Assembly (NCBI GenBank): GCA_040702975.1
Contig: CP159990.1
Span: 3,348,001 to 3,412,000, forward strand
Origin: Roseburia hominis
Lineage (GTDB): Bacteria; Bacillota; Clostridia; Lachnospirales; Lachnospiraceae
Length of the DNA: 64,000 nt
Reading direction: 5' to 3'
In this document: positions 55,233 through 63,576 of the stretch, in pieces
Numbering within the stretch: the first letter of the stretch is position 1
Layout of the letters: each line of letters begins with the position of its first letter
Made by a program: the position numbers and the translations under genes
Notes under the pieces: model-generated
What the model was told of the DNA's origin: nothing
What the model saw: the letters and a program-made list of their open reading frames with translations, nothing else
Databases searched by the model: none

Positions 55233-56892
55233 GCACTGAAAAACTTCCATTTTTTAAGTGGGAGTTTTTCTTTTATGACGATTTTTTGTGATTTTCAGTT
55301 CTTTTTCGATAAGATTACAGAATAATGCTATGGTTTAAGCCATAGCCAATTCCTGTAATCTTACTATCCTTTTTACATTTGCTGTAAATGCGGTAAAATA
55401 CATTTGAACATGCATAGCAAATAACCCTCTTGAATCTGCTCTGCGCAAACCGTGGGCTTCTTTTAATTCTCCATTCTTTTCTTCTATCCTATGCCGGATT
55501 TTCATTCTCTCTTGGAAGTATTCACTTTCTTCAAATTTAAGCCTTTCCATGTTTTTCGCGCTTGCCTGCGTGATACTGTAACTCCGTTCTTTTGAGTTTG
55601 ATTTTCCTACACGGCAGTTTTCTCTTTGCGGGCATTTCCGGCACTTAACTTTGCTAAATATATATCTTAAATAGGTGTTCCCGTTTTTGGCAGCTCTCTT
55701 TTCCACTCGCATGGAAAGCTCTCCGGCAGGACATTGCAGCAACCCTGCATCTTTATTGAAACAGAACCCCTCCGCAAGGTTTCCGTTTGCAGCCGCCGCT
55801 ACAGCTGTATTCGTTCGGGCAATCAGTGCAATCTCTTTTCCGCATACTTCCAGATTATCATCACTGACATATGCCATATCTCCGATAACTTCTGTTACTT
55901 TTATTCCATTTTTCTGTGCTTTTTCTATCAGTTTCGGCAATTCCTGACCATCCGGTGCTCCTCCATCTGTTACACTTATCCCAGCAATCAGACGGCCTTC
56001 TGTCATTGCGAGATGATTCTTATACCCATAAAACGTACTGGTCGCCGTTTTGTGCCCAAACCGTGCATCTTTATCATCTTTGGAACGGATCTCTCTGATC
56101 TGTTCGTTCTCAAGCAGTTCTTTCATCTCTTTAGAGATTTTCTGTATCTTTTGATTTCCACAGGTTTCTATCCCTTCCTCCAGAACCTGGAGCAGTTCCT
56201 TCGTATAGGCGATCTCTTCGTCCAATCCTGCTTCCAAAGATGGTTTCTCTGGAAATCTCTCTGATAATTCAAAAGCATTTTTATAAATCTCTTTCCGAAG
56301 TTGTTTACTCATATCCCTCAGGATTTGTGTGGGGGATTTCGCTCGGACGGATGCAGTTGTGTGGGTAGAATCCACGATAATCGTTCCCGATTTGATTAGA
56401 CCTTTGTCCAGAGCCTGCTGGATTGTTTCTTTCAGCATTTCCTCCAGAATATCTTCCGTGATGCGGGTCTTTCTGAATTTCGTCAGAAGACTGGGATCTA
56501 TCATTTTTTCTTCTGGTTCCAGATCCAGAAAAAATTTATATGCCATGTCTGTCTGAGCACTGCTGATCAGGGTTTCATCGGACAGATCGTACAGCTTTTT
56601 CAGAAAAAGCAGTTTAAACATCATCTCCGGTTCTTTCGCCGGCCGCCCGAAATTTTCACAATACTGTTTACGGAGCATTGGATTTACAAAACTAAAATCT
56701 ATATTTTCTTTAATTCTACGCAAAAGATGATTTGCTGGAATGATTGCATCATAAATCCCCTGATAGGGTGATAATGAAAGTTTCAACTGTGAATGGTCTT
56801 TCAACATGGCAGAACCTCCTTCCTCATGATTCTATTATAATGGATACATTAAAAAAGCCCAATTCTTTTTTAGAATCAGACTTTTTCAGTGC
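55233..56892 (-). mobile_element. IS1182-family insertion sequence in a MATE gene
   Basis: 1,660 bp with inverted ends GCACTGAAAAA and TTTTTCAGTGC. It is flanked by 16-bp direct repeats CCTTGCATAGATAAGG (55217-55232 and 56893-56908), whose own arms CCTT/AAGG are inverted. This agrees with the preference of IS1182-type elements for palindromic targets. It carries one transposase gene and no passenger. Confidence 0.9.
55335..56807 (-). CDS. IS1182-family DDE transposase
   Basis: 490 residues. The DUF772 N-terminus is KLSLSPYQGIYDAIIPANHLLRRI and FGRPAKEPEMMFKLLFLKKLYDLSDE. The DDE core carries D in IIVDSTHTTAS near residue 148, a second in VIGDMAYVSDD, and the C-terminal E in RIEEKNGELKEAHGLRR. 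A cysteine knuckle KCRKCPQRENCRVGKS precedes it. Length and motifs are intact, so the element may still be active. Confidence 0.93.
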   Translation of the reverse strand: MLKDHSQLKLSLSPYQGIYDAIIPANHLLRRIKENIDFSFVNPMLRKQYCENFGRPAKEPEMMFKLLFLKKLYDLSDETLISSAQTDMAYKFFLDLEPEEKMIDPSLLTKFRKTRITEDILEEMLKETIQQALDKGLIKSGTIIVDSTHTTASVRAKSPTQILRDMSKQLRKEIYKNAFELSERFPEKPSLEAGLDEEIAYTKELLQVLEEGIETCGNQKIQKISKEMKELLENEQIREIRSKDDKDARFGHKTATSTFYGYKNHLAMTEGRLIAGISVTDGGAPDGQELPKLIEKAQKNGIKVTEVIGDMAYVSDDNLEVCGKEIALIARTNTAVAAAANGNLAEGFCFNKDAGLLQCPAGELSMRVEKRAAKNGNTYLRYIFSKVKCRKCPQRENCRVGKSNSKERSYSITQASAKNMERLKFEESEYFQERMKIRHRIEEKNGELKEAHGLRRADSRGLFAMHVQMYFTAFTANVKRIVRLQELAMA

Positions 56893-57150
56893 CCTTGCAT
56901 AGATAAGGGCATACGGCAGAATTGTATCTGTTGCTCCCAATATCGTCAATAAGGGTTTTAGGAAAATTACGGCCAGAATAATCATAACTGCTCCAATCAG
57001 AACACTGCTATACAGTGCGGTACTGGCAACCTTATTGGCGGTATCTTTGTCCCCTCGCCCCAACAGTCTCGAGAGATAGGATGCGGCGCCATTTCCAAAC
57101 ATCAAACCTAAACCTACGACTACCTGTCCCAACGGGAATACAATGGAGAT
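56893..57150 (-). pseudogene. MATE efflux transporter, 5' part, truncated at its start
   Basis: The minus strand reads AISIVFPLGQVVVGLGLMFGNG, then AASYLSRLLGRGDKDTANKV: MATE spans 2-3 with their conserved GNGAASY block. The first 50 or so residues and any start codon are lacking, because the sequence runs into a fragment of another gene read the opposite way. The gene is continued at 54287-55216 after the insertion sequence. The original gene probably encoded about 440 residues. Confidence 0.8.
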
Positions 57151-57360
57151 TGCCTGCCGGCAGACAAACAGAAAGCCTGCCTTACCGATATTGAAGAGAA
57201 CGTAAAAGTTCTGAAATCCTATCTGGAGGAAAATATTCTTGCCAAAGAAAACGTTCCGGAAATACCGGAGACCGGAATGGCGGTCCTACAGCAACAGTTT
57301 ATACTGGCTCAGTCAATTGAAACTTGGATTGCTTCTGTGAAAGAAAATCTGCAAAAATAA
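57150..57360 (+). pseudogene. C-terminal fragment of a regulator, possibly MerR family
   Basis: An open plus-strand frame without a start encodes a charged helical C-terminus (KACLTDIEENVKVLKSYLEE; later QQFILAQSIETWIASVKENL) and ends with TAA at 57358. The long coiled helix is typical of MerR-type dimer ends. Its 5' part is missing exactly where the oppositely transcribed MATE gene loses its own 5' end. The two were probably divergent neighbours that lost their shared promoter in one deletion. The family call is tentative. Confidence 0.5.
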
Positions 57361-57400
57361 TGACATAAATTGCCCTTAAGGCAGACATAAAGTAAGCGAC

Positions 57401-57440
57401 GCAGCCGAGTTGTACGATCTCTCTCGTATAACTCGGCTGC
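57401..57440 (+). terminator. Strong hairpin terminator after the regulator fragment
   Basis: GCAGCCGAGTT pairs with AACTCGGCTGC, and TACGA with TCGTA inside, around a six-base loop. GCTCTCTTCTTT follows. It lies 40 bases downstream of the fragment's stop codon. Confidence 0.7.
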
Positions 57441-57549
57441 GCTCTCTTCTTTCAGCCTTCGTTTTAAACTGCTCCCGTTCCTCTGCCTGGATAAATGCTC
57501 ATCACTTTCATAAAACTTTTATTCACCTGATCCCTCATGTATAAACCTC

Positions 57550-57855
57550 TTATTCGCTTGCTCCCTCATGTACCACAGGAAAAGAAATCTGCATTTCAAA
57601 TCCCTGTTCCCACTCGGAAATGACGTGCAAAGTGATACTCATTTCTTTCGCAAGATACAAGCCCATACCAGTGGCTTTTTCCTGCTGTCGCCGGTATCGC
57701 CGGTAAAACCCTTTTCAAATATATAGGGCAAATCACATTTCCGCACGCCAGTACCATTATCCTTGATACAAAGAACATATCGCCCCTCTTTTATAAGGGA
57801 CTCAAAACACAGCCCCGGCTCATTTCCACTATATTTAACGGAATTACTGATAATC
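57550..57855 (-). pseudogene. C-terminal fragment of a histidine kinase, frameshifted
   Basis: The minus strand encodes the N box IISNSVKYSG, then YVLCIKDNGTGVRKCDLPYI and FEKGFTGDTGDSRKK. A missing base near 57680 shifts the frame before ATGMGLYLAKEMSIT and QISFPVVHEGASE, with a stop at 57550. The G-box end resembles kinases of bacitracin-type (BceS) systems. The N-terminus is absent. Just upstream a 12-codon frame with a perfect AAAGGAGGT site (ATG 57894, MRPILEIESLKK) reads like the first residues of an ABC ATPase, suggesting that a deletion joined two genes. Confidence 0.75.
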
Positions 57856-57897
57856 TATTTTTTTAATGATTCAATTTCAAGAATAGGTCTCATTTCG

Positions 57898-58213
57898 TTA
57901 CCTCCTTTGCTACTGTCCTTATCATAGCATAAGACCATTCCTGAAAACACTTACACTCAATGAAAGGGTTGCCCTTTAAATTCGTCCTCTGTCACGAATT
58001 CAATAATTTTGTAACTCTTGCTTGGTGATGTTTAAAGCTACATTGGAAATACCTTTAAGGTAACTTACCCCTCTTTTTTAAATGAAACGGCTAATTTCCT
58101 CTATTTCATTAGCATAACCACCGTAGAATATGTGCACAGTCTAACATAGTTGTAGTTCATTTGCAAATGATTCTTAATTACTATCCATACTACTCATGGG
58201 TCGAAAAATGCTC
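57898..58213. other. Decayed intergenic stretch
   Basis: About 315 bases with no supported gene. Short minus-strand fragments near 57960-58060 read like protein tails (KIIEFVTEDEFKGQPF and KGISNVALNITKQELQNY) but have no starts. Probably further remains of the deleted region. Confidence 0.4.
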
Positions 58214-58242
58214 TTGACCTAAAAATAGAGTGATGATATAAT
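58214..58242 (+). promoter_or_regulatory. Promoter of the intact MATE gene
   Basis: TTGACC and TATAAT are separated by exactly 17 bases. Transcription should start near 58249, immediately before the leader hairpin at 58254-58316. Confidence 0.85.
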
Positions 58243-58253
58243 TGAAAAATCAA

Positions 58254-58316
58254 AGAGGCGTTTTGAAGTAACCCCTATGGTACAGCTTGACTGTACGGTA
58301 ACTTCAGAACGCCTCT
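58254..58316 (+). promoter_or_regulatory. Leader hairpin (possible attenuator) of the MATE gene
   Basis: The leader forms a 63-base hairpin: outer arms AGAGGCGTT and AACGCCTCT, a middle GAAGT...ACTTC pairing, and an inner GTACAG/CTGTAC stem around a short loop. It occupies almost the whole leader from the start of transcription and ends just before TAATTTATTTTAGAGGAGG. It may work as a transcription attenuator or a translation gate responding to drug or ribosome state. Confidence 0.6.
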
Positions 58317-58338
58317 AATTTATTTTAGAGGAGGACTT

Positions 58339-59679
58339 ATGAAACAAAATCAACGGAAATCAGCTTTCAGAACGGGAAAAGAATTGGTCCTTTTCAGTGT
58401 GCCACTGATTTTGAGTGGAATATTGCAACAACTTTATAATTGGGCAGATGCTTTCATTGTCGGACATTCAGCAGGGGAAGAAGCATTAGCGGCAGTTGGC
58501 GCGACATCTACAATCACTAATCTATTCATACTTGTTATAACAGGATTTACACTCGGCTTGTCCATATATGCCGCATATAAAAACGGTGAAAACGAGCAGG
58601 AAGAGGTTCGCCGCATTCTTTCTTCTTTTCTTCTTTTAGGTGTGATATTCCTTGTATTGTCCATTGCAGGAATCGGACTTGCCGATTTTATTCTTACGGC
58701 CATGAATACCTCAAAAGATATGTTTACTCCGGCAAGCTACTATTTGCGTGTTATCTTATTAGGTATTCCGATTCTTGTGGTTTACAATATTTATTCTGCA
58801 CTCCTCAGAGCGCTGAATAATAGCAAGGCACCATTCTATTCCGTCTTGCTGTCTTCCGTTTTAAATGTAGTTTTGGACATTATATTTGTAAGCATTTTGC
58901 CTTTTGGTGTAATTGGAGCTGCGGCAGCAACCATCCTGTCCCAAATTGCTATGACTGTCTTTATTGTTTTTTATTCCATCAAAAAATATCCTGTGTTAAG
59001 ATTTACACTCAAAGAAAAGCTAATCCACTGGGAGACAGTGCTAAACGGCGCAAAAATGGGTTGCCCTCCAGCAATCCAATCCTCCATAAATGCCCTCGGC
59101 AATATTGCTTTGCAAAGTTTTATGAACGGCTTTGGCACACATACCGTGGCCGCCGTCACAACTGCGTATCGAATTGACAGTATCATATTGCTTCCGATCA
59201 CCAATCTAAGTTCGGGCATTTCTACAAAAGTTGCAAACAGTATGGGACGGAATGATCAAAAAGAAGCAAACAACTATCTATATACCGGATTTTTAATGAT
59301 GATAGTCTTTTCAGTTCTGTTGACGGTACTAATGCCAATATGCGGCAGTTCACTGGTTGCATTTTTCGGAGTTGGCCCGGAAGCTACGGAGATCGGCAGA
59401 CAGTTTTTTATAAATATAGCGAAGTTTTATTTATTCTTTGGCATGACATCTGCGTTGCGGGGATATACTGAAGGAATTGGCAAAGTCTTTGTGTCAAGTA
59501 TGATTGGGATATTGGCGTTGGCTTCCCGTATCTCTCTTTCCTATCTCCTTGCCCCATCCCTTGGAAATATGTCCATTGCATATTCCGAGGGACTACAGTT
59601 TATATTGATGTTCACCCTTTACATGACCTATTTCTTTTACATTCAAAAGAAACTGAAAGGGGACAGATATTGTTTTTGA
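58339..59679 (+). CDS. MATE-family multidrug efflux transporter
   Basis: 446 residues, twelve predicted spans in two six-span halves. The family pattern is visible in PLILSGILQQLYNWADAFIVGHSAG at the start, AVGATSTITNLFILVITGFTLGLSIYAAY, PPAIQSSINALGNIALQSFMNG in the middle and TKVANSMGRNDQKEANNYLYTG. It exports cationic drugs in exchange for sodium or protons. AGAGGAGG precedes the ATG. It is distinct from the broken MATE gene at 54287-57150 and may have taken over its role. The leader hairpin upstream suggests inducible expression. Confidence 0.94.
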   Translation: MKQNQRKSAFRTGKELVLFSVPLILSGILQQLYNWADAFIVGHSAGEEALAAVGATSTITNLFILVITGFTLGLSIYAAYKNGENEQEEVRRILSSFLLLGVIFLVLSIAGIGLADFILTAMNTSKDMFTPASYYLRVILLGIPILVVYNIYSALLRALNNSKAPFYSVLLSSVLNVVLDIIFVSILPFGVIGAAAATILSQIAMTVFIVFYSIKKYPVLRFTLKEKLIHWETVLNGAKMGCPPAIQSSINALGNIALQSFMNGFGTHTVAAVTTAYRIDSIILLPITNLSSGISTKVANSMGRNDQKEANNYLYTGFLMMIVFSVLLTVLMPICGSSLVAFFGVGPEATEIGRQFFINIAKFYLFFGMTSALRGYTEGIGKVFVSSMIGILALASRISLSYLLAPSLGNMSIAYSEGLQFILMFTLYMTYFFYIQKKLKGDRYCF

Positions 59680-59709
59680 TGCCAAACTGATGTCAAATTC
59701 ATGTATAAT
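59677..59709 (+). promoter_or_regulatory. Response-regulator box and -10 of the two-component operon
   Basis: Two direct repeats TGATGCCAAA (59677) and TGATGTCAAA (59688) are spaced 11 bases, followed five bases later by TATAAT at 59704-59709. Tandem 10-11-bp repeats just upstream of a -10 box without a good -35 are typical of OmpR-family activation. A matching pair lies at 62651-62672 before the VanY-like gene. Confidence 0.6.
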
Positions 59710-59739
59710 GATTTTGTATGTATTTTGTCAAGAAGGGAG

Positions 59740-60408
59740 ATGACATTTTTGCTGCAGATTTTAGTGGTAGAAGACGACAGACCGATTTCCAAATTAATTT
59801 GCCTCAATCTAAAGAAAACAGGATACGCCTGCACCACTGCCTTTGACGGCATGAGCGCTGCCGATCTTCTGGAAAAGAACCGGTACGATCTGATCCTGCT
59901 GGACGTAATGCTTCCCTTAGTCGATGGATTTGAATTGATGGATTATATCCGCCCTTTGGAAATACCTGTCATTTTCATCACCGCAAAGGATTCCGTAAAG
60001 GACCGGGTCCGGGGGCTGCGTCTGGGGGCGGACGACTATATTGTGAAGCCCTTTGAAATGATCGAACTGCTGGCAAGAATCGACACGGTCCTGCGCCGTT
60101 ATCATAAAACAGATGTAATCGTCCGAATCGGCGGACTTGAAATCGACACACGCTCCAGACAGGTATGGCGGGATGGTCTGGAAATCAAACTGACGAAAAC
60201 GGAATACGGCTTGCTGCTTTTGTTTGCACGAAATCCCCGGCGCGCCCTTTCCCGGGAAACAATCTATGAACAGGTGTGGGGCGGCGAATTTCCTTTCGGG
60301 AGCAAAGTCGTAGATTTACAGGTACAGCGGCTGAGAAAGAAAGTGGGCTGGGATTCGATGCTTAAGTCCGTCAACCGTGTAGGGTACCGCCTTGAGGCCA
60401 CAGTATGA
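59740..60408 (+). CDS. OmpR-family response regulator (VanR-like)
   Basis: The receiver domain has LVVEDDRP at the start, phospho-Asp in LILLDVMLPLVDG near residue 55, Thr in FITAKD and Lys in YIVKPFE. The C-terminal winged helix reads KLTKTEYGLLLLFARNPRRALSRETIYEQVWG and VDLQVQRLRKKVGW. ATG at 59740 and TTG at 59749 are both possible starts; GGGAG is better spaced for the TTG. It overlaps the kinase gene by four bases. Together with the VanY-like gene downstream it resembles cell-wall-sensing VanR/VanS modules. Confidence 0.93.
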   Translation: MTFLLQILVVEDDRPISKLICLNLKKTGYACTTAFDGMSAADLLEKNRYDLILLDVMLPLVDGFELMDYIRPLEIPVIFITAKDSVKDRVRGLRLGADDYIVKPFEMIELLARIDTVLRRYHKTDVIVRIGGLEIDTRSRQVWRDGLEIKLTKTEYGLLLLFARNPRRALSRETIYEQVWGGEFPFGSKVVDLQVQRLRKKVGWDSMLKSVNRVGYRLEATV

Positions 60409-61862
60409 AAGTTCGAATGAAAATTACCCTTTGTGTATTGGGACTGCTCTCCCTGCTATTGGGAATCGGCAGCAGTTTCCTGATTTCTTTATCCTTTCAG
60501 GATACCCTGGCGAGAGAAAAAGATACTGCCTTTGGCTCCTACAAAATGATTTTGGAAACGCTTCAGCTCGTAGGGGAATTCAATCCTTCTCACGACTACG
60601 ATACCGTGGATCAGGTAATAAGGCAGCTTGATCAGCAGACCTCGCGTAACTGGCTGGCGCTTTCCCTGTCCTCAGAGAGCGGTTACGCCTATGAATCCGA
60701 TCAGGCCGGGCATTATTTCACCGAGATGAACGTCCACCGGACGTTCACTCAGGCATGCTTGGCAACTAAAACAGCCGGCACTACCGATTCTGGAACCGTC
60801 ACTTTTCGATATGAAACAGACCCCACCGGAAACCGGTATCTGCTTCTTGCCGGCACCTTCCCTGCGGTGGGCGACACCCTGACCCTTCGCATGGCCTATG
60901 ATATTTCCCCGGTCTATCGTATGCGGCAGGTGCAACAGCAAATCTATCTGCGCCTGTTCCTGGTCATGCTCCTTATCGGCAGTGTGCTTTCCTACGCCAT
61001 GTCCAGACTCATTACCGCTCCCCTCGAAAAGCTCTCCACCGCTTCCCGGGCCATCGCGTCCGGTGATTATTCCAGCCGCGTGGGCCTTTATGCCACAGAT
61101 GAGATTGGAACGGTCGCCGCAGATTTTGACACGATGGCCGAGCAAATGGAGCAGTATATCCTGAAACTCCAGGAATCCCTCCTTCGGCAGGAACGTTTTA
61201 TGGGCAGCTTTGCCCATGAACTGAAAACCCCTATGACCTCCATCATAGGCTACGCCGAACTGCTCCGGGAAGAAATATTATCACAGGAAGAACGTGTGGA
61301 GGCGGCAGACTACATCGTTTCCGAGGGAAAACGTCTGGAACGGCTTTCCCGGAAACTTTTATCTCTGTTCGGCCTGAAACAGGAAGCCCCCTCTTTCTCT
61401 GCTGCCAATCCCGCCGCCATCGTCCATGCAACAGTAGAACAGCTTGGGCCGCTCTATGAAACTTTGAATATCCGCCTTGTCTGCAAATGCCAGGGCGGCG
61501 TCTGCTATCTGGAAACTTCCCTGGTTCGTTCCCTGCTGCTCAATCTTCTTGATAACGCAAGGAAATCCATGGATAGCGGCGGCACAATTCTGATTCATCA
61601 GGAAATGCTGGCAGACGGATGCCGCATCCGCATTCTGGACGAAGGACGGGGCGTTCCCTCTGAGGCCCTGCCCCATTTGACCGAAGCCTTCTACCGGGTA
61701 GATAAAGCACGTTCAAGACAGCAGGGCGGCGTCGGGCTCGGACTGGCCTTATGTAAGGAAATCGTGGAACTACACCACGGAACAATTCGCATAAGAAACC
61801 GCAAAAAACGAGGAACCAGCGTTACCGTAGAGTTGAGAGGAGGAAGACCATGCACAAAATAA
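60405..61862 (+). CDS. Sensor histidine kinase (HAMP, HisKA)
   Basis: 485 residues. Span 1 is about 9-29, an extracellular sensor region about 30-180, span 2 about 184-204, HAMP (LITAPLEKLSTASRAIASGDYSSRV) to about 255, HisKA with the phospho-His in GSFAHELKTPMTSIIGY near 270, and the ATPase domain with SLLLNLLDNARKSM, DEGRGVP and GGVGLGLALCKEIVELHHG. All boxes are intact. It overlaps the regulator by four bases and the next gene by 13, so the three are coupled. The periplasmic-type loop may sense wall precursors or antibiotics; the ligand is unknown. Confidence 0.94.
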   Translation: MKVRMKITLCVLGLLSLLLGIGSSFLISLSFQDTLAREKDTAFGSYKMILETLQLVGEFNPSHDYDTVDQVIRQLDQQTSRNWLALSLSSESGYAYESDQAGHYFTEMNVHRTFTQACLATKTAGTTDSGTVTFRYETDPTGNRYLLLAGTFPAVGDTLTLRMAYDISPVYRMRQVQQQIYLRLFLVMLLIGSVLSYAMSRLITAPLEKLSTASRAIASGDYSSRVGLYATDEIGTVAADFDTMAEQMEQYILKLQESLLRQERFMGSFAHELKTPMTSIIGYAELLREEILSQEERVEAADYIVSEGKRLERLSRKLLSLFGLKQEAPSFSAANPAAIVHATVEQLGPLYETLNIRLVCKCQGGVCYLETSLVRSLLLNLLDNARKSMDSGGTILIHQEMLADGCRIRILDEGRGVPSEALPHLTEAFYRVDKARSRQQGGVGLGLALCKEIVELHHGTIRIRNRKKRGTSVTVELRGGRPCTK

Positions 61863-62653
61863 GAAATAGCCTGCTGATTCTTTTGACGCTCGTACTGCTA
61901 ACAACCGGGGCATTTCTGCCTCAGGTCTTGGCCATGCTTCAGGACCGGCAGCTGGAAAAAACAAGTGAATCGCGGGAACTTAATCAAGTACAGCTATTGA
62001 TCCAACAGGAAATGAGCACGGTTCAGCTCCTTGGCCTTCTCGGAAATGAGCACACCAGCCTTGCCTGGGACGCAAGCGCCAGCCTTTCCGAAGAGGAGGC
62101 CATGGACTATGCTTTTGAAACCGCACAGTTCATGATCACAAACGGCATTTTGTCTTCCATGGCAATCGACGCTTCCTTTAACTTTACGAATCACTCCTTT
62201 AAGTCCGAGCATTTGAAGCTGCCCGACTGGGACGCCGCTGCCGAGCCGTATCTTGTCATTTCCAAGACGGAAAGCCATGCTGCCGTCCTTTGGAAATGCA
62301 CCTGGAAAAGCACTTTAGGCGAAATTTATACCATGTGGATTGACGACTGCACAAGAATCCTGTGCGGCATGACCAGAACGAAGCCGAAGAACTCCGATAC
62401 TAAAATATACACTGATTCCAAATCCCCTTACGTTTATGTTGAGGCAGCCGATATAAATGAACTGCTTGGAAATTGGGTCGCTTTTATCAATGATTATTAT
62501 GGACTTCGGACATACGATTTTGTAGAAACGCATATAGACGATAAGCAAAATAGTATAGCGCTGTCTCTGGTGCTGGCGCCAGAGGAATCTCCCAAGGATA
62601 CCTGTACGGTACGCCTGCTATACGAAGAAAAAAATATTTCTTTTATTATCTGA
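61850..62653 (+). CDS. Membrane-anchored extracellular protein, unknown, in the two-component operon
   Basis: 267 residues. The N-terminus is a signal-anchor (NSLLILLTLVLLTTGAFLPQVLAML, split at residue 6-30); the rest is predicted to be outside the membrane. No catalytic motif is seen. Two weak repeats of a WxxxxGEIYxMWID-like strand suggest a beta-rich fold. It overlaps the kinase gene by 13 bases, implying joint production, and could be a co-sensor or inhibitor of the kinase. Its stop codon TGA forms part of the regulator box before the VanY-like gene. No family was recognised. Confidence 0.75.
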   Translation: MHKIRNSLLILLTLVLLTTGAFLPQVLAMLQDRQLEKTSESRELNQVQLLIQQEMSTVQLLGLLGNEHTSLAWDASASLSEEEAMDYAFETAQFMITNGILSSMAIDASFNFTNHSFKSEHLKLPDWDAAAEPYLVISKTESHAAVLWKCTWKSTLGEIYTMWIDDCTRILCGMTRTKPKNSDTKIYTDSKSPYVYVEAADINELLGNWVAFINDYYGLRTYDFVETHIDDKQNSIALSLVLAPEESPKDTCTVRLLYEEKNISFII

Positions 62654-62672
62654 TGCCGTTTTGATGCAGAAC
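62651..62672 (+). promoter_or_regulatory. Second response-regulator box, upstream of the VanY-like gene
   Basis: Direct repeats TGATGCCGTTT and TGATGCAGAAC with an 11-base period, matching TGATGCC/TGATGTC before the two-component operon. The gene start is 67 bases downstream. A TATGAT at 62700-62705 could be the -10 box. Confidence 0.55.
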
Positions 62673-62738
62673 AGATACCGTTTTAAAGCCTTTCCTTTTT
62701 ATGATGAATCTGTGATAAAAGGAAAGGAGATTTTATAC

Positions 62739-63569
62739 ATGTACAGAGAAATTCAAAAGAAATACGGACAGAAAAATCGAAGAAAGGATCTATGGATACT
62801 TAAAATGTGTCTTTTGATTATTTTTTGTTTCGTATGTGTGTATCTTGCGCTCCCCTACGTTCAAAAAGCCGGCATTTTCCGCAAATTCCCAAGTAGTAAA
62901 TCCGCAAATACCAAAACCGCTAACAACAAAGCCACAAACAATAATAGCACAAATAGTAATGCCGCCAATACCGAAAACGGACTGAGCTCCGCTGACAGCC
63001 AAGACTCAGAAGATGACTGGAAACTGCTCCTTGTAAACCCCTGGAACGCCCTTCCGGAGAATTATTCGGTGAATTTGACCCGGCTTCAGAACGGCCATTC
63101 TGTAGACGAGCGCTGCTATCCGGCTCTGCAGGATATGATGGACGCCTGCCGGGCAGCGGGATATAACCCCCTCATCTGCTCCTCCTACCGTACCTGGGAT
63201 TATCAGGAAAATTTGTACAATAAGGAAGTCAATGCACAGATTGCACTGGGGTATTCCAAAGAAGAAGCCAAAGAAGTCGCGGCAACGATGGTGGCGATTC
63301 CCGGGTACAGTGAACACCAGCTCGGTCTGGCTGTCGACATCGTCGATAGAGACTATCAGCTCCTTGATAAAGCGCAGGAAAATACGGCCGTCCAGAAATG
63401 GCTGATGGAGCACTGCTGGGAATATGGTTTTATCCTTCGCTACCCAAACGACAAAAGCGAACTTACCGGCGTCATTTATGAGCCATGGCATTACCGGTAT
63501 GTCGGCAAAAAGGCAGCGAAGGAAATCATGAAGGCCGGAATTTGCCTGGAGGAATATTTGGGGCAGTAG
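62739..63569 (+). CDS. VanY-like D-alanyl-D-alanine carboxypeptidase (peptidase M15B)
   Basis: 276 residues. A membrane-anchored zinc peptidase that removes the terminal D-Ala from wall precursors. A span near residues 21-41 is followed by a low-complexity Asn/Thr/Ser spacer, then the M15 domain: SSYRTWDYQENLYN, the zinc ligands in YSEHQLGLAVDIVD (SxHxxGxAxD) and the EPWHYRYVG motif near 255. All catalytic residues are present. The start at ATG 62739 is set by AGGAG nine bases upstream; a longer start at 62661 is rejected. It is likely controlled by the adjacent two-component system through 62651-62672. It could alter glycopeptide tolerance, but no ligase or VanH gene is here. Confidence 0.92.
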   Translation: MYREIQKKYGQKNRRKDLWILKMCLLIIFCFVCVYLALPYVQKAGIFRKFPSSKSANTKTANNKATNNNSTNSNAANTENGLSSADSQDSEDDWKLLLVNPWNALPENYSVNLTRLQNGHSVDERCYPALQDMMDACRAAGYNPLICSSYRTWDYQENLYNKEVNAQIALGYSKEEAKEVAATMVAIPGYSEHQLGLAVDIVDRDYQLLDKAQENTAVQKWLMEHCWEYGFILRYPNDKSELTGVIYEPWHYRYVGKKAAKEIMKAGICLEEYLGQ

Positions 63570-63576
63570 ATCGTAT

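Noticed and set aside
62739-63569. A full vancomycin-resistance operon.
   Set aside because: Only a VanR/VanS-like pair and a VanY-like enzyme are present; no D-Ala-D-Lac/Ser ligase, VanH, VanX or VanT gene was found in the window.
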